This document shows, one piece after another, positions 36,330 through 48,500 of a stretch of 64,000 nt of DNA; position 1 is the first letter of the stretch, and each line of letters opens with the position of its first letter. Both the position numbers and the translations under genes were made by a program. The stretch is taken from positions 5,984,425-6,048,424 of the forward strand of contig CM055869.1 in assembly GCA_029582165.1 (NCBI GenBank), given 5' to 3'. Below the pieces are notes generated by a model. That model saw only the letters and a list, made by a program, of their open reading frames with translations. It searched no databases and was not told the origin of the DNA. The DNA comes from Portulaca oleracea (taxonomy: Eukaryota > Streptophyta > Magnoliopsida > Caryophyllales > Portulacaceae).

Positions 36330-37219
36330 TATGGGTTGGCTTAAGTTGGAACGCTACGTGTAAACTCAATGACGTTGGTGAGTTGAGTTTCAAACACTTA
36401 ACTGTTTGGAATAAATCTTTTATGGATAAGCTACTCGTTGAATGCTACCAACATCCAAATATTTCTTGGGTTCAATCCATTTGGGAAAAGTATTTAAACA
36501 AATCCTCCACGAACTATGCTAAATGCAAAAATGGTAATGACATGTCCATTTTTTTTAAGGTGTCATACTTTCTCAAACTCATTCTACTTCTCCTCGTATG
36601 GAAGTGCATTATAGGGTTAGAGATTACATTAACGGTGCCTGTTGAGGTCTATATCACTCATTTTGCTCCTCCTCGCTTAACGAAGCTTATCAGGTTATTG
36701 TTGAATGCGATAAGGCTAGAATTATTGTTTTCAAAGGCCTGTAGCCTACCCAAAATCATTATAAGACAAAGTTTGAGAGTTCTCCATCCCTCCCTTCCGT
36801 GGGTGGGGGGAGGGGGAATTCTTAGTGTCAAATTCATCATAGTTGATCCTATTCATATAATTTGTAATTTGTACATCAAATCTCATCTCTATTTGTTTAA
36901 GGGTTGCCCCGTGGCCGCTGCTATTTTTTGGTGTAGATTGCTTGATTTTGTTTCTAATATTGCCTTCGCGGTGGATTTCTTTTTTTTTTATTTTTTATCT
37001 TGGTTGGCATGGTTGCATGGTAGCATTATCAATGCTCCCTATCTTAAGTGGTCCTTTACTTTTATGATCACGATCTGGTTGGTACAAAACAATTTGGTGT
37101 CTCAAAATGCCAATGCTATTTTTGATGTCATTCTACACTTAATTAAACATGATTTGCATATGTCAAATATGCATTATCATATTTTTAGATGTAAGCAACA
37201 AATCATTGGTTGGAAATAG
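36330..37219 (+). mobile_element. L1-type LINE remnant, 3' half of the reverse transcriptase ORF
   Basis: A 278-codon open frame (36383-37219) has the layout of the region after the catalytic fingers in plant L1 elements: LSFKHLTVWNKSFMDKLL, SWVQSIWEKYL, then a C-terminal zinc-finger-like part (LYLFKGCPVAAAIFWCRLLD) and LVQNNLVSQNANAIFDVIL. Upstream, another frame reads LSWNATCKLNDVGE, which also fits, so a frameshift has occurred. The YADD catalytic part is absent. It stays open by chance and is not a host gene. Confidence 0.6.
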
Positions 37220-38337
37220 ATGTGTCAACGAGCAGAGAGTCTCCTTACGTTTGAGCTCAACTCAATTACAAAATCCTGGCTCAAAACTCATGGAGTTTGG
37301 CTTATGTTCAGTTCATATATCTTATGCTCAGGTTTGACTTGTTTTTTTTAAATCTTTTTAATTTAAATCTATCAAGTTCAAAACAAAACTTAAATAAATT
37401 TCTATATGTCTATTTAACTTAAATTAAGTCGGGTTTAAGTATCAATGTTTGAGACTTATAGAGCTCAATAAGAAAAAACTAAATAAAAATCACAAAATTA
37501 TGCTCTAATATTAATTTTAAACATCTAAATTACTATATAATTTCCTGATATCCATGGAGCATGACCTGTTTCCTACTTAAAATATGTAAACGAGCCTAAC
37601 AAAGCCGAACCCCCATGTTCAGGCTCAGATTGATTAGATATGCAAGCTAAGCTTGAACTGAGCTGAGCTTTTGTCAACCATTCTCGAGTCAAACTTTGAC
37701 TGAATTAAACCTAGACAAACCTGAACCGCTTACAAATCGACTAAATTCAGTTACAATCCAGATAGCAACTCACTTTTTATGATATAAACCATAGATAAAT
37801 ATAGAAACATGGAATAACTGATTGTTGTATACAAACTTAATAAACATTTTTGTAAAGTAAGAATATAATGGTACTACTTGTTACTCTCTCTTTTTATTTT
37901 ATTTGTCAAGTCACTTAATTTTTTAATTTCTTTTTATTGATAAATTTTCAATTTCAACAATTATTATACCTATTTTACTACAAAAGATAAATTTATATTC
38001 ATCTATATTTATAAGGACTTTCCAGTTTACTTTGGCTTAGACAAATCAAACGAAAAGCTGATGCCCGATATCCATATTTTTCGAGTTATTTTAGGCCCGA
38101 CAAATTCAAATGGATTTAACATCGGGTTCAAACAATAGAAATAAGAAAAACATGTGTTTAAAACCAGAAAGAAACTGGTCAAGATCAAAATTCGGATGGA
38201 AAATTTATCACTATACCCAATTTTTTCTAGATCAGATTGAATTGAATTTTCGAATCTAATAATTTTTTGACAGTCTCAGGCTCCCAGTAGTAATGACTAA
38301 TGAGAACCAAGTATAAGAAAAATGATACTCCAAATGT
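37220..38337. other. Intergenic; GAGCTC-type degenerate repeat
   Basis: The stretch 37230-37760 has many GAGCTCAA, GCTCAGG and AAGCTTGAACTGAG words, like those at 63600-64000. They look like a dispersed non-coding repeat of the GAGCTCGGCTCG kind common in plant genomes. The rest is AT-rich and featureless. Confidence 0.4.
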
Positions 38338-38742
38338 TTCATATTATTTGTCACTTAGTTGATTATCTTATTTTTTGATCTCACTCCTTTATTGTTATTT
38401 TTATACAATATTTTGATATTTGAAAATTGTGCAGTCAAATTTAAAAAATGTTCACCATAAATGTCTCAATATATAAAATGACTTGTTCTATAAAATTACT
38501 ACCATTAGATTCATAACAAAAAATATTATCATAAAAGTATAATATTCCAATTGTTAATAAATTATTATAAAAATCAATCAAATGATAACATTTGACAATA
38601 TGATAGACAATTAAACGACAATTAGCATGGAACATAGGATGTATGTAATAAATCATTATATATGTTAAAAAATTTATGGTCAAAGTTCATCAAATTTGAC
38701 GGAACAATTTTCGAAGAAGACCAATAATATGAAACAGGAAAG
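38338..38742. mobile_element. Stowaway-like element, degraded
   Basis: The left end is CTCCAAATGTTTCATATTAT and the inverted right end is CAATAATATGAAACAGGAAAG, both next to TA. At about 405 bases it is longer than the other Stowaway-like copies. It lies just upstream of the DEK promoter, where TGTATAAAAT (38751-38760) could be the TATA element. Confidence 0.5.
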
Positions 38743-39013
38743 TATACAAATGTATAAAATAAAAAAACTAAAACTGGAAAGTGCTTTTTTAATTTTTAAA
38801 GCCGTAAGGGTAAAGTTCCGAAAATGCCCTGTTTGAAAGAGTTGTGAGATGCCAAGTGTTGAGAGTCAAAACTGCCCTTCCCTCTTCTTTTTCTCTCTCC
38901 AACTCAACTTCACTTCCCTGTAGTAAGAGAGAGAATCTGCGTACAGGGCTCAGATAGACTCGACGAGCCACTCTTCGAAGCTCTAAATCTCATCCAATTC
39001 CCCACAAATCGCT

Positions 39014-39528
39014 GTAAGATTTCATTTTTCCTGCGCTTTGTCTTTGATTAGATGCTATTTTCTGCCTTTCTCCTTCAAATTTTCGTGCTACTGGTCTAAT
39101 TTCGATGTCTAATGTTGCCTTTCGTCAGCTTAGGGTTTCTGTTTTGTGTGTAATTTGAGTTCCTTATCTGATTTGTTTGCTTGTGAATTTTGACCATTTT
39201 GCTGCCTAGGGTTCTCCTGGTGTGTTTTAGGCATCTTTGCGATTGATTTTATGTCCATGCTGCTCTCCCTGAGTTTGTTGAATAGGAGGTAATGTGTAAG
39301 TGTTTTTGTGAGTTCTACAGTGGTTTGTGTCGGAAAATTTGCATAATTTCTTTTGTTTTTTGGTGGAATGAAGTGGTTGTCATTGTGTTTCAGTTGCTTT
39401 CTACACTGTAATTCAACCAATCTCTGATATTTTTTTCCCTCTGGTTTGCTAGGTAAGGAAGGTGCCTGCAAAATTTGAATTTGATTCTAATGAATTTGTA
39501 TTTGTTGGGTTTTTTTTTTGCTTCTCAG
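39014..39528 (+). other. 5' untranslated-region intron of the DEK gene
   Basis: GTAAGATTTC follows a pyrimidine-rich likely first exon (about 38880-39013), and TTGCTTCTCAG precedes GCTTGGGGAGG, which leads to the start codon at 39614. The T-rich interior with no ATG-initiated frame fits a leader intron, a common feature of highly expressed plant genes. This is inference from splice signals. Confidence 0.6.
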
Positions 39529-39613
39529 GCTTGGGGAGGTCATTGAGTGAGAAAGAGTTGGATTTGGATAGAAAGGAGTGGCTTTTAGCTGCAACAGTTA
39601 GCTATATTTGCTA

Positions 39614-42505
39614 ATGGGTGAGGGTGACGCGAAGGCGGAGGTCCCAGAGCCTGTAACAAATGGGACAAATTCTCTAGAGAAAGAAGAGAAAGAAGCTGGC
39701 ACTGAAACTGTGGTAGAGAAGGACAAAGAAAACAGAGTGGATGAAATGGAAGAAGATAGCAAAGAAGAGAATGGTAGCAAAGAGACTGGTAAAGCTGGGA
39801 CAGATGAGGAAATAAAGCAAAAAAAGGAAGATGAGACACCCAGTGAAGAGAAGGAAGCCAATATGGAGCTAGACAAAGAAGAAGCTAAAACTGATGCAAT
39901 GGAGGAAGAGAAGAGCTTGGATGAGCAGGAGAAGGAACAAGAGAAGGTAGGGGACAAAATCGAGGGTTCTGAAGAGAAAAATGACGATGAAAAGGAGAAT
40001 AAAGAGGATGAAGCGCCAGAGGAGAAATCTGAGGAGAAGCAAGAGGCAGAGGAGAATGTAGAGGAGAAGCAAGAGGCGGAGGAGAATGTAGAGGAAAAGC
40101 AAGAGTCTGAGGAGAATGAAGAGAAAAAAGAGGCAAAGGAGGGTGAAAAGAATGCAGAGCAGGTGGAGGAAAGCCAAGAGGAAAAAGATGGGGAGAAGAA
40201 GGGCAATGAGGAGAAAGGATCGAAGAAGCGCAGTAGGGGGAAGAGTGCTGGAGGGCAGGGTGTGGAGGAAAAGAAGAAAGTTGTGGAGAAGGACCTGGAA
40301 CCTAGGACCCCAGGTAGTGATCGGCCAGTAAGAGAAAGAAAATCAGTTGAAAGGCTGGTTTCCATAATTGAGAAAGACTCATCAAGGGAATTTCGCATCG
40401 AGAAGGTGTTTCTGTTATCATGTTCTTTTCTTAACAGATGATTGAATTCTCCTGGTTTAGTTCTCACTTCTGTTTGGTTGGGTATTACAGGGAAGTGGGA
40501 CACCGCTGAAAGACATACCAAATGGTACAATTTCTCCATTGATTTCTTAAAATTAGTTTTCCGATGATACTTTTGTTGGAGGCATTGTTGCTTTTTACAT
40601 GCAATCACTTCAAAGTTTAGTTGATTGTGTGGTTATTTTTTGATTATTTTCTCCATGTGTGTTTCTGTGAGTTGCCTTGTTTGGATTACCTTACTGTAAA
40701 TGAATACCATCTGTATTAAAGATTTACTCACTTAATGTCATTATGTAAACATGGATATTTTGCACTTCAATTTTGTGCTCTGTATTAACACTATGTTTCT
40801 TTTCTCTTGTAACTGCATCCTTTTCTTAACTGCTACCAGCATTGCCATAAATTGATGTGGTGTCATACTTAGTTTTAAAAAAGCGCGCGACTCGTCCCTC
40901 CATGCCTTTTGCACCTTATGGTGCGCCTTACGGAGCTCTTACTGGTGAGCTCTTGAAGACTTATGAAATGTTTAGTGGTTCTTTTTTATTTATTTATTTA
41001 TTTATTTATAAAAAACCCCTTCTAGGCTGAGGAAACCCTAGACTGCACGACTCCCTTCCCTTCGTCCCCTCTTCTCGCACGACTATGCTTGTTTTATTTC
41101 TTTAGAAGAATATTTCAGTGTTACATCTTATGTTAAATATGATTTGCGTAGCTTTTCTTCGTACTACTTGTGTCTAATCCATTATTTGATGCCCTTTTTG
41201 AGCTTATTGAGTGAAATGTAGCTTGGACAAAACTGCACTTTGGTGCGCCTCACATGCGTGAAGCTTGCGTCTTCTCACTGCGCTTCGTGCCTCGGGGACC
41301 TGTGCGCTTTTTTGCACCCAACGCTTTTTTAATCTAAGGTCATGAGTAATGGGGGTTTCGTAGTTACTGGTCTGAAGTTCATATTTAGAAACCCGAATCT
41401 TTTTTTTTTTTTTGTCGATCCAAAGAAATCTTAGGAATTAATTGGTAATGATTAAGAGGACAAAAGTTGCTAGATTTAATCAGTGGCAAGGTTGTTGCAT
41501 TGCCGGCAGTTTTCTGCCTGAGCATGTATGATATGGTATCTACTCTCATTAAAAATGCTAACTTTTTGTTACTTTCAAATTTTGTTACTGATTGGTGAAG
41601 CATCCTGTTGTTTAGAAAACTAGATGCTGTCAGCATCTAGAGAATGGCAAATGTAAGCTCTTTTACTAATTTTTGTTCACTGTTTGACTTTGTGTTGTGA
41701 CATTACTAAAGTTAAGATAGGCTGAACATGAAGTTATAAAACTATTGTATTGATGATGATTGGTTCAGTTTATTTGTTACACTTGTACAATTATTTGCAT
41801 TTTTCTTAAACATAAGTTATGCTTATAAAGCATGTTCTGAGGATATGTCCTCTAGAGGAGGAGCTGAATCCTTAGTTTAAAACAAATGTATCGGTGACAC
41901 AAAAAAGCGCAGGGCATACCAGGGGTACGCTTTTGAACATTGAAGCACAGCGCTTTCCAGAAACCTAGAGAAACACACTTTTTTGATACTTTTGTGGGGC
42001 ATGTCGTAGCGCACACTTTTTTGCGCTTTTTATGGTGGCAGAGTGAAGTGCGCCCTTTTTTTGATAGGTAAATAAATATATTAATAATAGGATCAAAAGA
42101 ATAGATGCCTAGCAAGCATCTACAAAGTTATATACAACCAAAATATAGGCTATCCACAAATTGTACCACATCCAAAGAAGAAGAGCAAATTTTCCCATTA
42201 ACCCAAAAGAAGAAAGATTTGATCAAATTGTCTTTCAAGCGCTCAAGAGTAGTTTCAACTCCCTCAAAAACCCTTTGGTTCCTTTCTCTCCAAATGCTCC
42301 AAAAAATCACGTGAGGTATAGCCAAGGCGCTTCTTCTTCGGTTTCCTACCAAAGACCTCCTCCCAAGCAAGAAGATGGCTCCTAATTGTACAGGAAACAA
42401 CCAAAATAACACCAAGGCAACCAAATGCCACATCCCAAAGAGACCTAGCAAAGCCACAATGAAGCAATAAATGATCCCACAGTGAAGTGCGCTTTTTGCA
42501 TTTTA

Positions 42506-42536
<31 letters not shown>

Positions 42537-45500
42537 CGCTGCTCGAGTTGTGCCTTCTTCTGTTCCTCTTCCTCTTCAAACTTGTCTCTCTGTTTTTTTT
42601 TTCTTTCATTTTTTTCTATGCCAGCTGTTAGCTCCTCTCCTTCTTCCTCTTCCTTTTCCTCTGTCGACCTTCTCTGCTGAACTAAATCTCTTTTTATTTA
42701 GCCTGTTTATTTATTTATTTATTTATTTTTTCTGTGTGGAACTTCTCCTCTGAAGTAAATCTCACAACTGGGTTGATGACACTATTTTTGAGATTGTAAA
42801 CCCTGTATGGGGGTCCCATGTATTGAACCTTGTATAGGACGCTTAGTGCACCAGGCTGCTCTTTAAACCTCGTATGGGATTCCATGTATTGAAGTAGATA
42901 TTTTAGCTTAGTGTTATCTGGAAGTATACATTTACTTTTTACAGCCTCTTGCCAGGTATATCTCAGAAGGAAACCATTAATATTTTTCCGTCTGAGTTTC
43001 ATGTCGTATATGTGTCACATGTCTGTATCCGTGCTTCTAAGGATGCTATCATTGACCAAATTTGTCAAAAATATGACTTGTGATTTAAAGTGTTGACGAG
43101 CCCATACCCAGGAGCCTTTGGGCTTCGCGTTTTTTAGTTAATAAATCTATGGCTGAATTTGAAGTGTCGACGAGCATTGTTGGGTATGGTAAACCATGCT
43201 TTTAGTGTTTTAGTAACAGCATTGAATCTTGTTCTAGTATGATGACTCCTAATCCCTTGTCGAGCAAAGAAATCCAATCAATATAGCCTTTTTTGCGAAC
43301 AATGTAAAGAATTTCATTCAATGACTAAACTGTAATGTAATATGTAATTTAATGCTGCTCTTTCGGTCCGAATAGCTGGCCTTGTTTGATAACATGAGCA
43401 TGTATTTCTGAGAATGCATGACCAATATGTGAAAGGAATAGACTTGAGTTATTTTTACTATAAAAAGAACTGGAATAGGCTTGGGTGTCACTTGATGAGT
43501 TTGGTAAGCAGTGAGCAGTGAGCACTGCAAGCTATGAACTCTTTGTTTCTTTTGCACTCTGATGACCGAATTGGTAAGATGAAATATATCGAGCTTCAGT
43601 GCAAAAAAAGAGGAAGATATTCAGCTGATATTTAGCTGATATTTTCGCAGAAAAATGGGAAGGAAGTGATGTATTATTTGATGGCTTTCTCCCTAATATT
43701 GAAACTCTACAATCCATTCTTGGATCTGCACCCATAGAATGTTTATTTGCATTGTGGAGATTTACGATAGCTAATCGTGTTACTTCTAACTTGGAATGTC
43801 TGGATTTCTTCTACTCACTTCCTCTGTATTGCAGTTGCATATAAGCTGTCAAGGAAGAGAACTGAAGAAACCTTTAAGTTGCTTCATAACATTATCTTCG
43901 GAAGAAGAGGAAAGGTATGTGTGTCCTGCTTCACGGTTTAGTTAATAAAATCATTCTTTTTCTCATACACCTGTTGCCCTTTGGTGTTTCCATTCATTTT
44001 ATCAATGTGGCTAATATTCTTAGGCTGTAGAATCTTTGTTGGTTTCATTATCTTCTGAACTTTAAATTGTAGATTTCAACTTATTTGTAAACCGGTTTAT
44101 GAGTTTGGCATTTACTGAAATTCATATGTACACGTACACTATGTGACAGACTTCCCTTCTAGCGCTATGACACTTTTGAAAACTGCTCAATTCGTTTTAT
44201 TGTTTTCAATAACAGTTAGGTTGTAATGTCAACAATTATATGCACTTTGTTGATTTGTCCATAGCTGTTGCCCACTGAGGTTGCATTTTGGATCCAAATT
44301 TGATCCAAATGTCAATTATTGTCTGATGCTTCCTGGGCCTGAGCATCTATTATAAATAGATATTTAGGGAGCTTGAGCTAATCCCATACCAATTGTTGCC
44401 ATTCAAGCTTCTACTCTTTGTCATCCACCACAAAGCAATCTGTGGCTTCACTGGATTGTGTAACCTCGTGCTGCACCTGATGTAGGTATTGGAACCCGGA
44501 AATAGAATTGAAACCAGCTTTGATAATTTCTTGTACCTAAATAATCTTTATCTAGTACCATATGGTCTCTGATGGAAGCATCAAGCATATCTGAAGTACA
44601 CATGGTAATCTCATCCTCCATCCCTTGAAACATTCCTCATCCAAGCCACTTGCCCTCTTACGACAATTGGGTATTTAAATCCTATGCAATGGATAACTTT
44701 TTCAATTCTACCTCCCCCTCAAAAGAAGTTTATGTCGATGCGGTTCACTTTCTTAATCTAGAGTTGTGTTTAAACCAATTTTTTTCTCCCTTTAAGATTG
44801 GTGAGTGCACAATTAGTTTTGCCGGCATATGATGACCTTTAAAGTGGTTGTCATGTAATCTGCTGTAATTTTCCAAGTCAGAACTTGACAATGTATGTTT
44901 GTCAATTGGAATATTTGTATATTCCTGTGAGGCTGCTATTTGAAAGGCAATGTCCTTTTTGAAACCTGTAGAACTGTTACGTCACTATCTGTTTAACTCC
45001 TACATCTATTGCGGACAAGGATCTTTCTTTGTTGGCTTGAAGTCCAGTGCTAGAAATTTGTGTAAAAGCAACAATCAAACAGTTCACATCACCCATAGTA
45101 TTTTTTTTTTTTTTTTTTGGGATAGGGACATCATGCATAGTATCTTTGGTGAACCATGGTAAATTTTTTTTGTTGGCTTGAAGTCCAGTGCTAGAAATTT
45201 GTGTAAAAGCAACAATCAAACAGTTCACATCACCCATAGTATTTTTTTTTTTTGGGATAGGGACATCATGCATAGTATCTTTGGTGAACCATGTTAAATT
45301 ATTAATACAATCATGGATCTATGTAAGCTCCTTACAATTTGGTGAAATATAAAATCCTTGTCATTGGATGCCAACTTCGTTGTTTGAGTAAGCTGCATCA
45401 CCATGAAAAATAAGGGGGAGATTGGTTCCCATTGCTTCAATTTGCTTCCACAAATGAAACAGTCAAATTGTTGTGTATATATACAGGAAAAATATTGTTA

Positions 45501-48500
45501 ACTTGATGGCTATTCTTTGCAAGAATTCCTAGCCTTTGTCAATAAATAAATAGTCAAAGAGATATTGTAAGGACACCAAGGGGATGTTCCCCATGTGCAA
45601 AAAAGGGCAAATACATAAACATTATGCCCTCAAGCTATTATCAATAGTATTATCAACAAAATCCTTAGAAGTTAGATTTCTATAACCCTTAATCACCATA
45701 CTCCAACTGTACAATGTCCTCAAAAGGTAAAACAAACAAACACCCAGGAGAAATACGTTTATAGCACGATCTAGGGGATCCAGATGTAGGCAACCTTTCT
45801 CCATGAATTAGAGCTCATGGAGAAGTTGATTTCTGCAGACTCACAAAAGCTTTTCAAAAACCACTTTAGAAACCAAAGAAGATACAAAAAGAGCCTAAAA
45901 GGAAAACCTTAGAAAACCAATTTGAGAAAACAAGAAAGTGGCGGTAACATAGGGATGTATACTTGTGCGCTCCATGCATTAGAGGAAGGCCTATATGTTC
46001 CTGTACCACACAAACACAGTGAAGGCACAAAGCAACAAAATTTAAAAGAAAACCCATTACCCTACCAAACACCTCACCCTACTACGTTAATCCTATCCCT
46101 CCAAAAGGTCCTATCTAGTGCCATATCCTCCACTAACGCCAAGTGCCTCAAGTTTGCTCTACTTACTTCTCTCATGGACTTTTTTGGTCTCCTATGTTCC
46201 AGATTTCCAAAAGGTACACTGATCCTTCACACCTCCTCACCGGGGCATCTTCACTTCTCCTAAGGATATGCGCCAACCATCTCAGTCTAGTCTCTCTCAA
46301 CCTATCTTCGATTGGCGCTTGCTCTAATTTAGCTCGACAAACGTCATTCCTGATCCTATTCAGCCTAGTATAACCACAAATCCACTGAACCATCCTCATC
46401 TCCGTCATGTTCAACCTCTGACTATGTATCTTCTTAGTAGCCCAACACTCGGGTCCATACAACATCGCTGGTCGAGCTACTGTACGGTGCAATGTCCTCA
46501 AAAGGTAGAGCTTGAAATTTTCTAGGGACAACGCTTTGTCCTCAATTTGTCGTTTTCTCTCTTTCCACATGGCCCACAGCCAACCAAAGAATTAATATGT
46601 CTTACAAAGCTTGTGATCATCGAATTCAAGTATAGTGTCACGTACCTCCGACAATACTTAGAAATAGCTTCCACAGCAACATAGATTGCGTCTTTCTTCT
46701 TTTCTATGAAGAAATTTACCTTTGAAGGTTTCCATTAAGCAAATTTCCAGTATGTTAAATTCCTAAATTGGTATAGTTGTCTCCTTCATGCTCATCTTAA
46801 TTATACTCTTGAACCTAATATTTTAGTTTGGATTTGCTATGTGGTGCAAAATGTGACCACTGATGCAAAAGAAAGAAAAGCTGCAAAAATGAGAGTTTTT
46901 GATGGTAGCAATGTATAAATGAAATAAATAATTTCTTTAGGAATGGGTTGAAGTTGCTGAACTTTTATTTAAAATTTTTATTTTTTAGTAAATGATCCCC
47001 AGGGAGTTGGTTTCATTTTACTAGTTTGACATCGTAAGTGGTACAACCTAGGATATATATTTTTTTGTAGATTGCCTTGTCATTTTCTATCTAAAATTTA
47101 CTTTTTTTATATTTGTTTTCATGGAGACATTTGAAGAATTGCCCTTGTTCTCTTTTCTTCCCCTGCCCCCTTTTGAAGGAAAGGATTATTGATACGAGTC
47201 TATGAGTGATTAGCTCCCTTTCTTTGTGCAGGCCGCTGAGATTAAACATAATATATCAAAGTTTTCAGGATTTGTGTGGCGTGAAAATGAGGTAAAGCAC
47301 TTGACTTTCTCCAGAGGCTGTATAGTCATGAACTCGTGATCTTGCTAGCTGTTCATACTTTAGGATATAATTGGAAAAGTGTTAGATTCTTTTTGCTGCA
47401 CTGGATTTCTTTTTCAAGCTTCTTGGTCATCTTCAAACCTATAGTCATGCTTGTTACTTGTTAGTGTATTGGGGTATTGTGACTTTTATCTTTAAATCAA
47501 ATAAGAAACCATGGCCATTAAACTTGTCACCTTGATATGCATGGATTAAACTTTCATCTTACTTACCATTTGTTGTTGTCTGAATAGTTGAAGTGTTTTC
47601 TGTAATATTAACTGTGAATTCGGTAAATGGATTTCATGGTTAACTTGAATCAAGTAAATGGCTTTTGTGGTTGATGACAATGTTACTTTGATATGTTGGC
47701 TTCTGTCAATGTTAGTGTAGGAACTGGGAAGTATAGTTCAGAAAAAAATATAGGAGCTTGGCATTGTACATGATGCTGCTGTAGTTCTCATATGAAGAAT
47801 TTTGGAAAACGATGTAGTATTTGATGAAGAGATTTTTAGGTTAGCTAAGAGTTGTGGGAGGACGAGAGATCTAGTGAACGTTACATGTGTCAAGGAGAAC
47901 TTTTTTTTTTTGGGGGGGGGGGGGAGTTTTGGTGGAGTTATTTCGTTGAACTTTTTAATGAGGGGGAGGTGTGTAGTTTCTAGTGGTGAGGGCATCGGCT
48001 TTGCGCCGGGGGGGGGGGGTGCTACTTGTTGACCTATAGCACTTGAGGAGGTCAGAGAGGCATTGAAGAAACTGAAGTGTGGTAAAGCGGTGGCGCTCAT
48101 GGTATTCCTATAGACTTTTGGCAGTGCTTAGGCAAGGTGGGTATTCACTAGTTGAAGAGACTCTTTACCAATATTTTTAGGATGGGTGGAATGCCTGATG
48201 AGTGGTGGAGTAACATAGTTGTCTCTTTGTACAAGAACAAGGGGAAGATTGAGTGTTGCGAAAATTATTGATGGATTAAACTCATGAGTCACACCATGAA
48301 GAGTTGGGAGTGGGTTATAGAGAGGAAGGTAAGGGGGGATGTTGGGGTGTCTGAGAATCAATTTGGGTTCATGTTTGAGAGATTGACTACATAAGTCATC
48401 CATCATTTTGCATTGCCTTTGGAGCAGTACAAGGAGAGGAAGAAGGACCTTCGTATGGCGTTCATTGATTTAGAGAAAGCCTATGATAGAGTACCTTGAG

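Noticed and set aside
36383..37219. 278-codon open frame as a host gene
   Set aside because: Its order of motifs fits the tail of a plant L1 reverse transcriptase with a frameshift upstream; there is no start context or conserved host family.
39598..40608. 336-codon serine-rich frame on the minus strand
   Set aside because: It is the mirror of the Glu/Lys-rich DEK exon 1: GAA and GAG codons read backwards as TTC and CTC, giving Ser/Phe-rich nonsense.
44448..44633. Minus frame beginning MFQGMEDEITMCTSDMLDAS, possible retroelement gag piece
   Set aside because: Too short and without flanking retroelement features in DEK intron 3.
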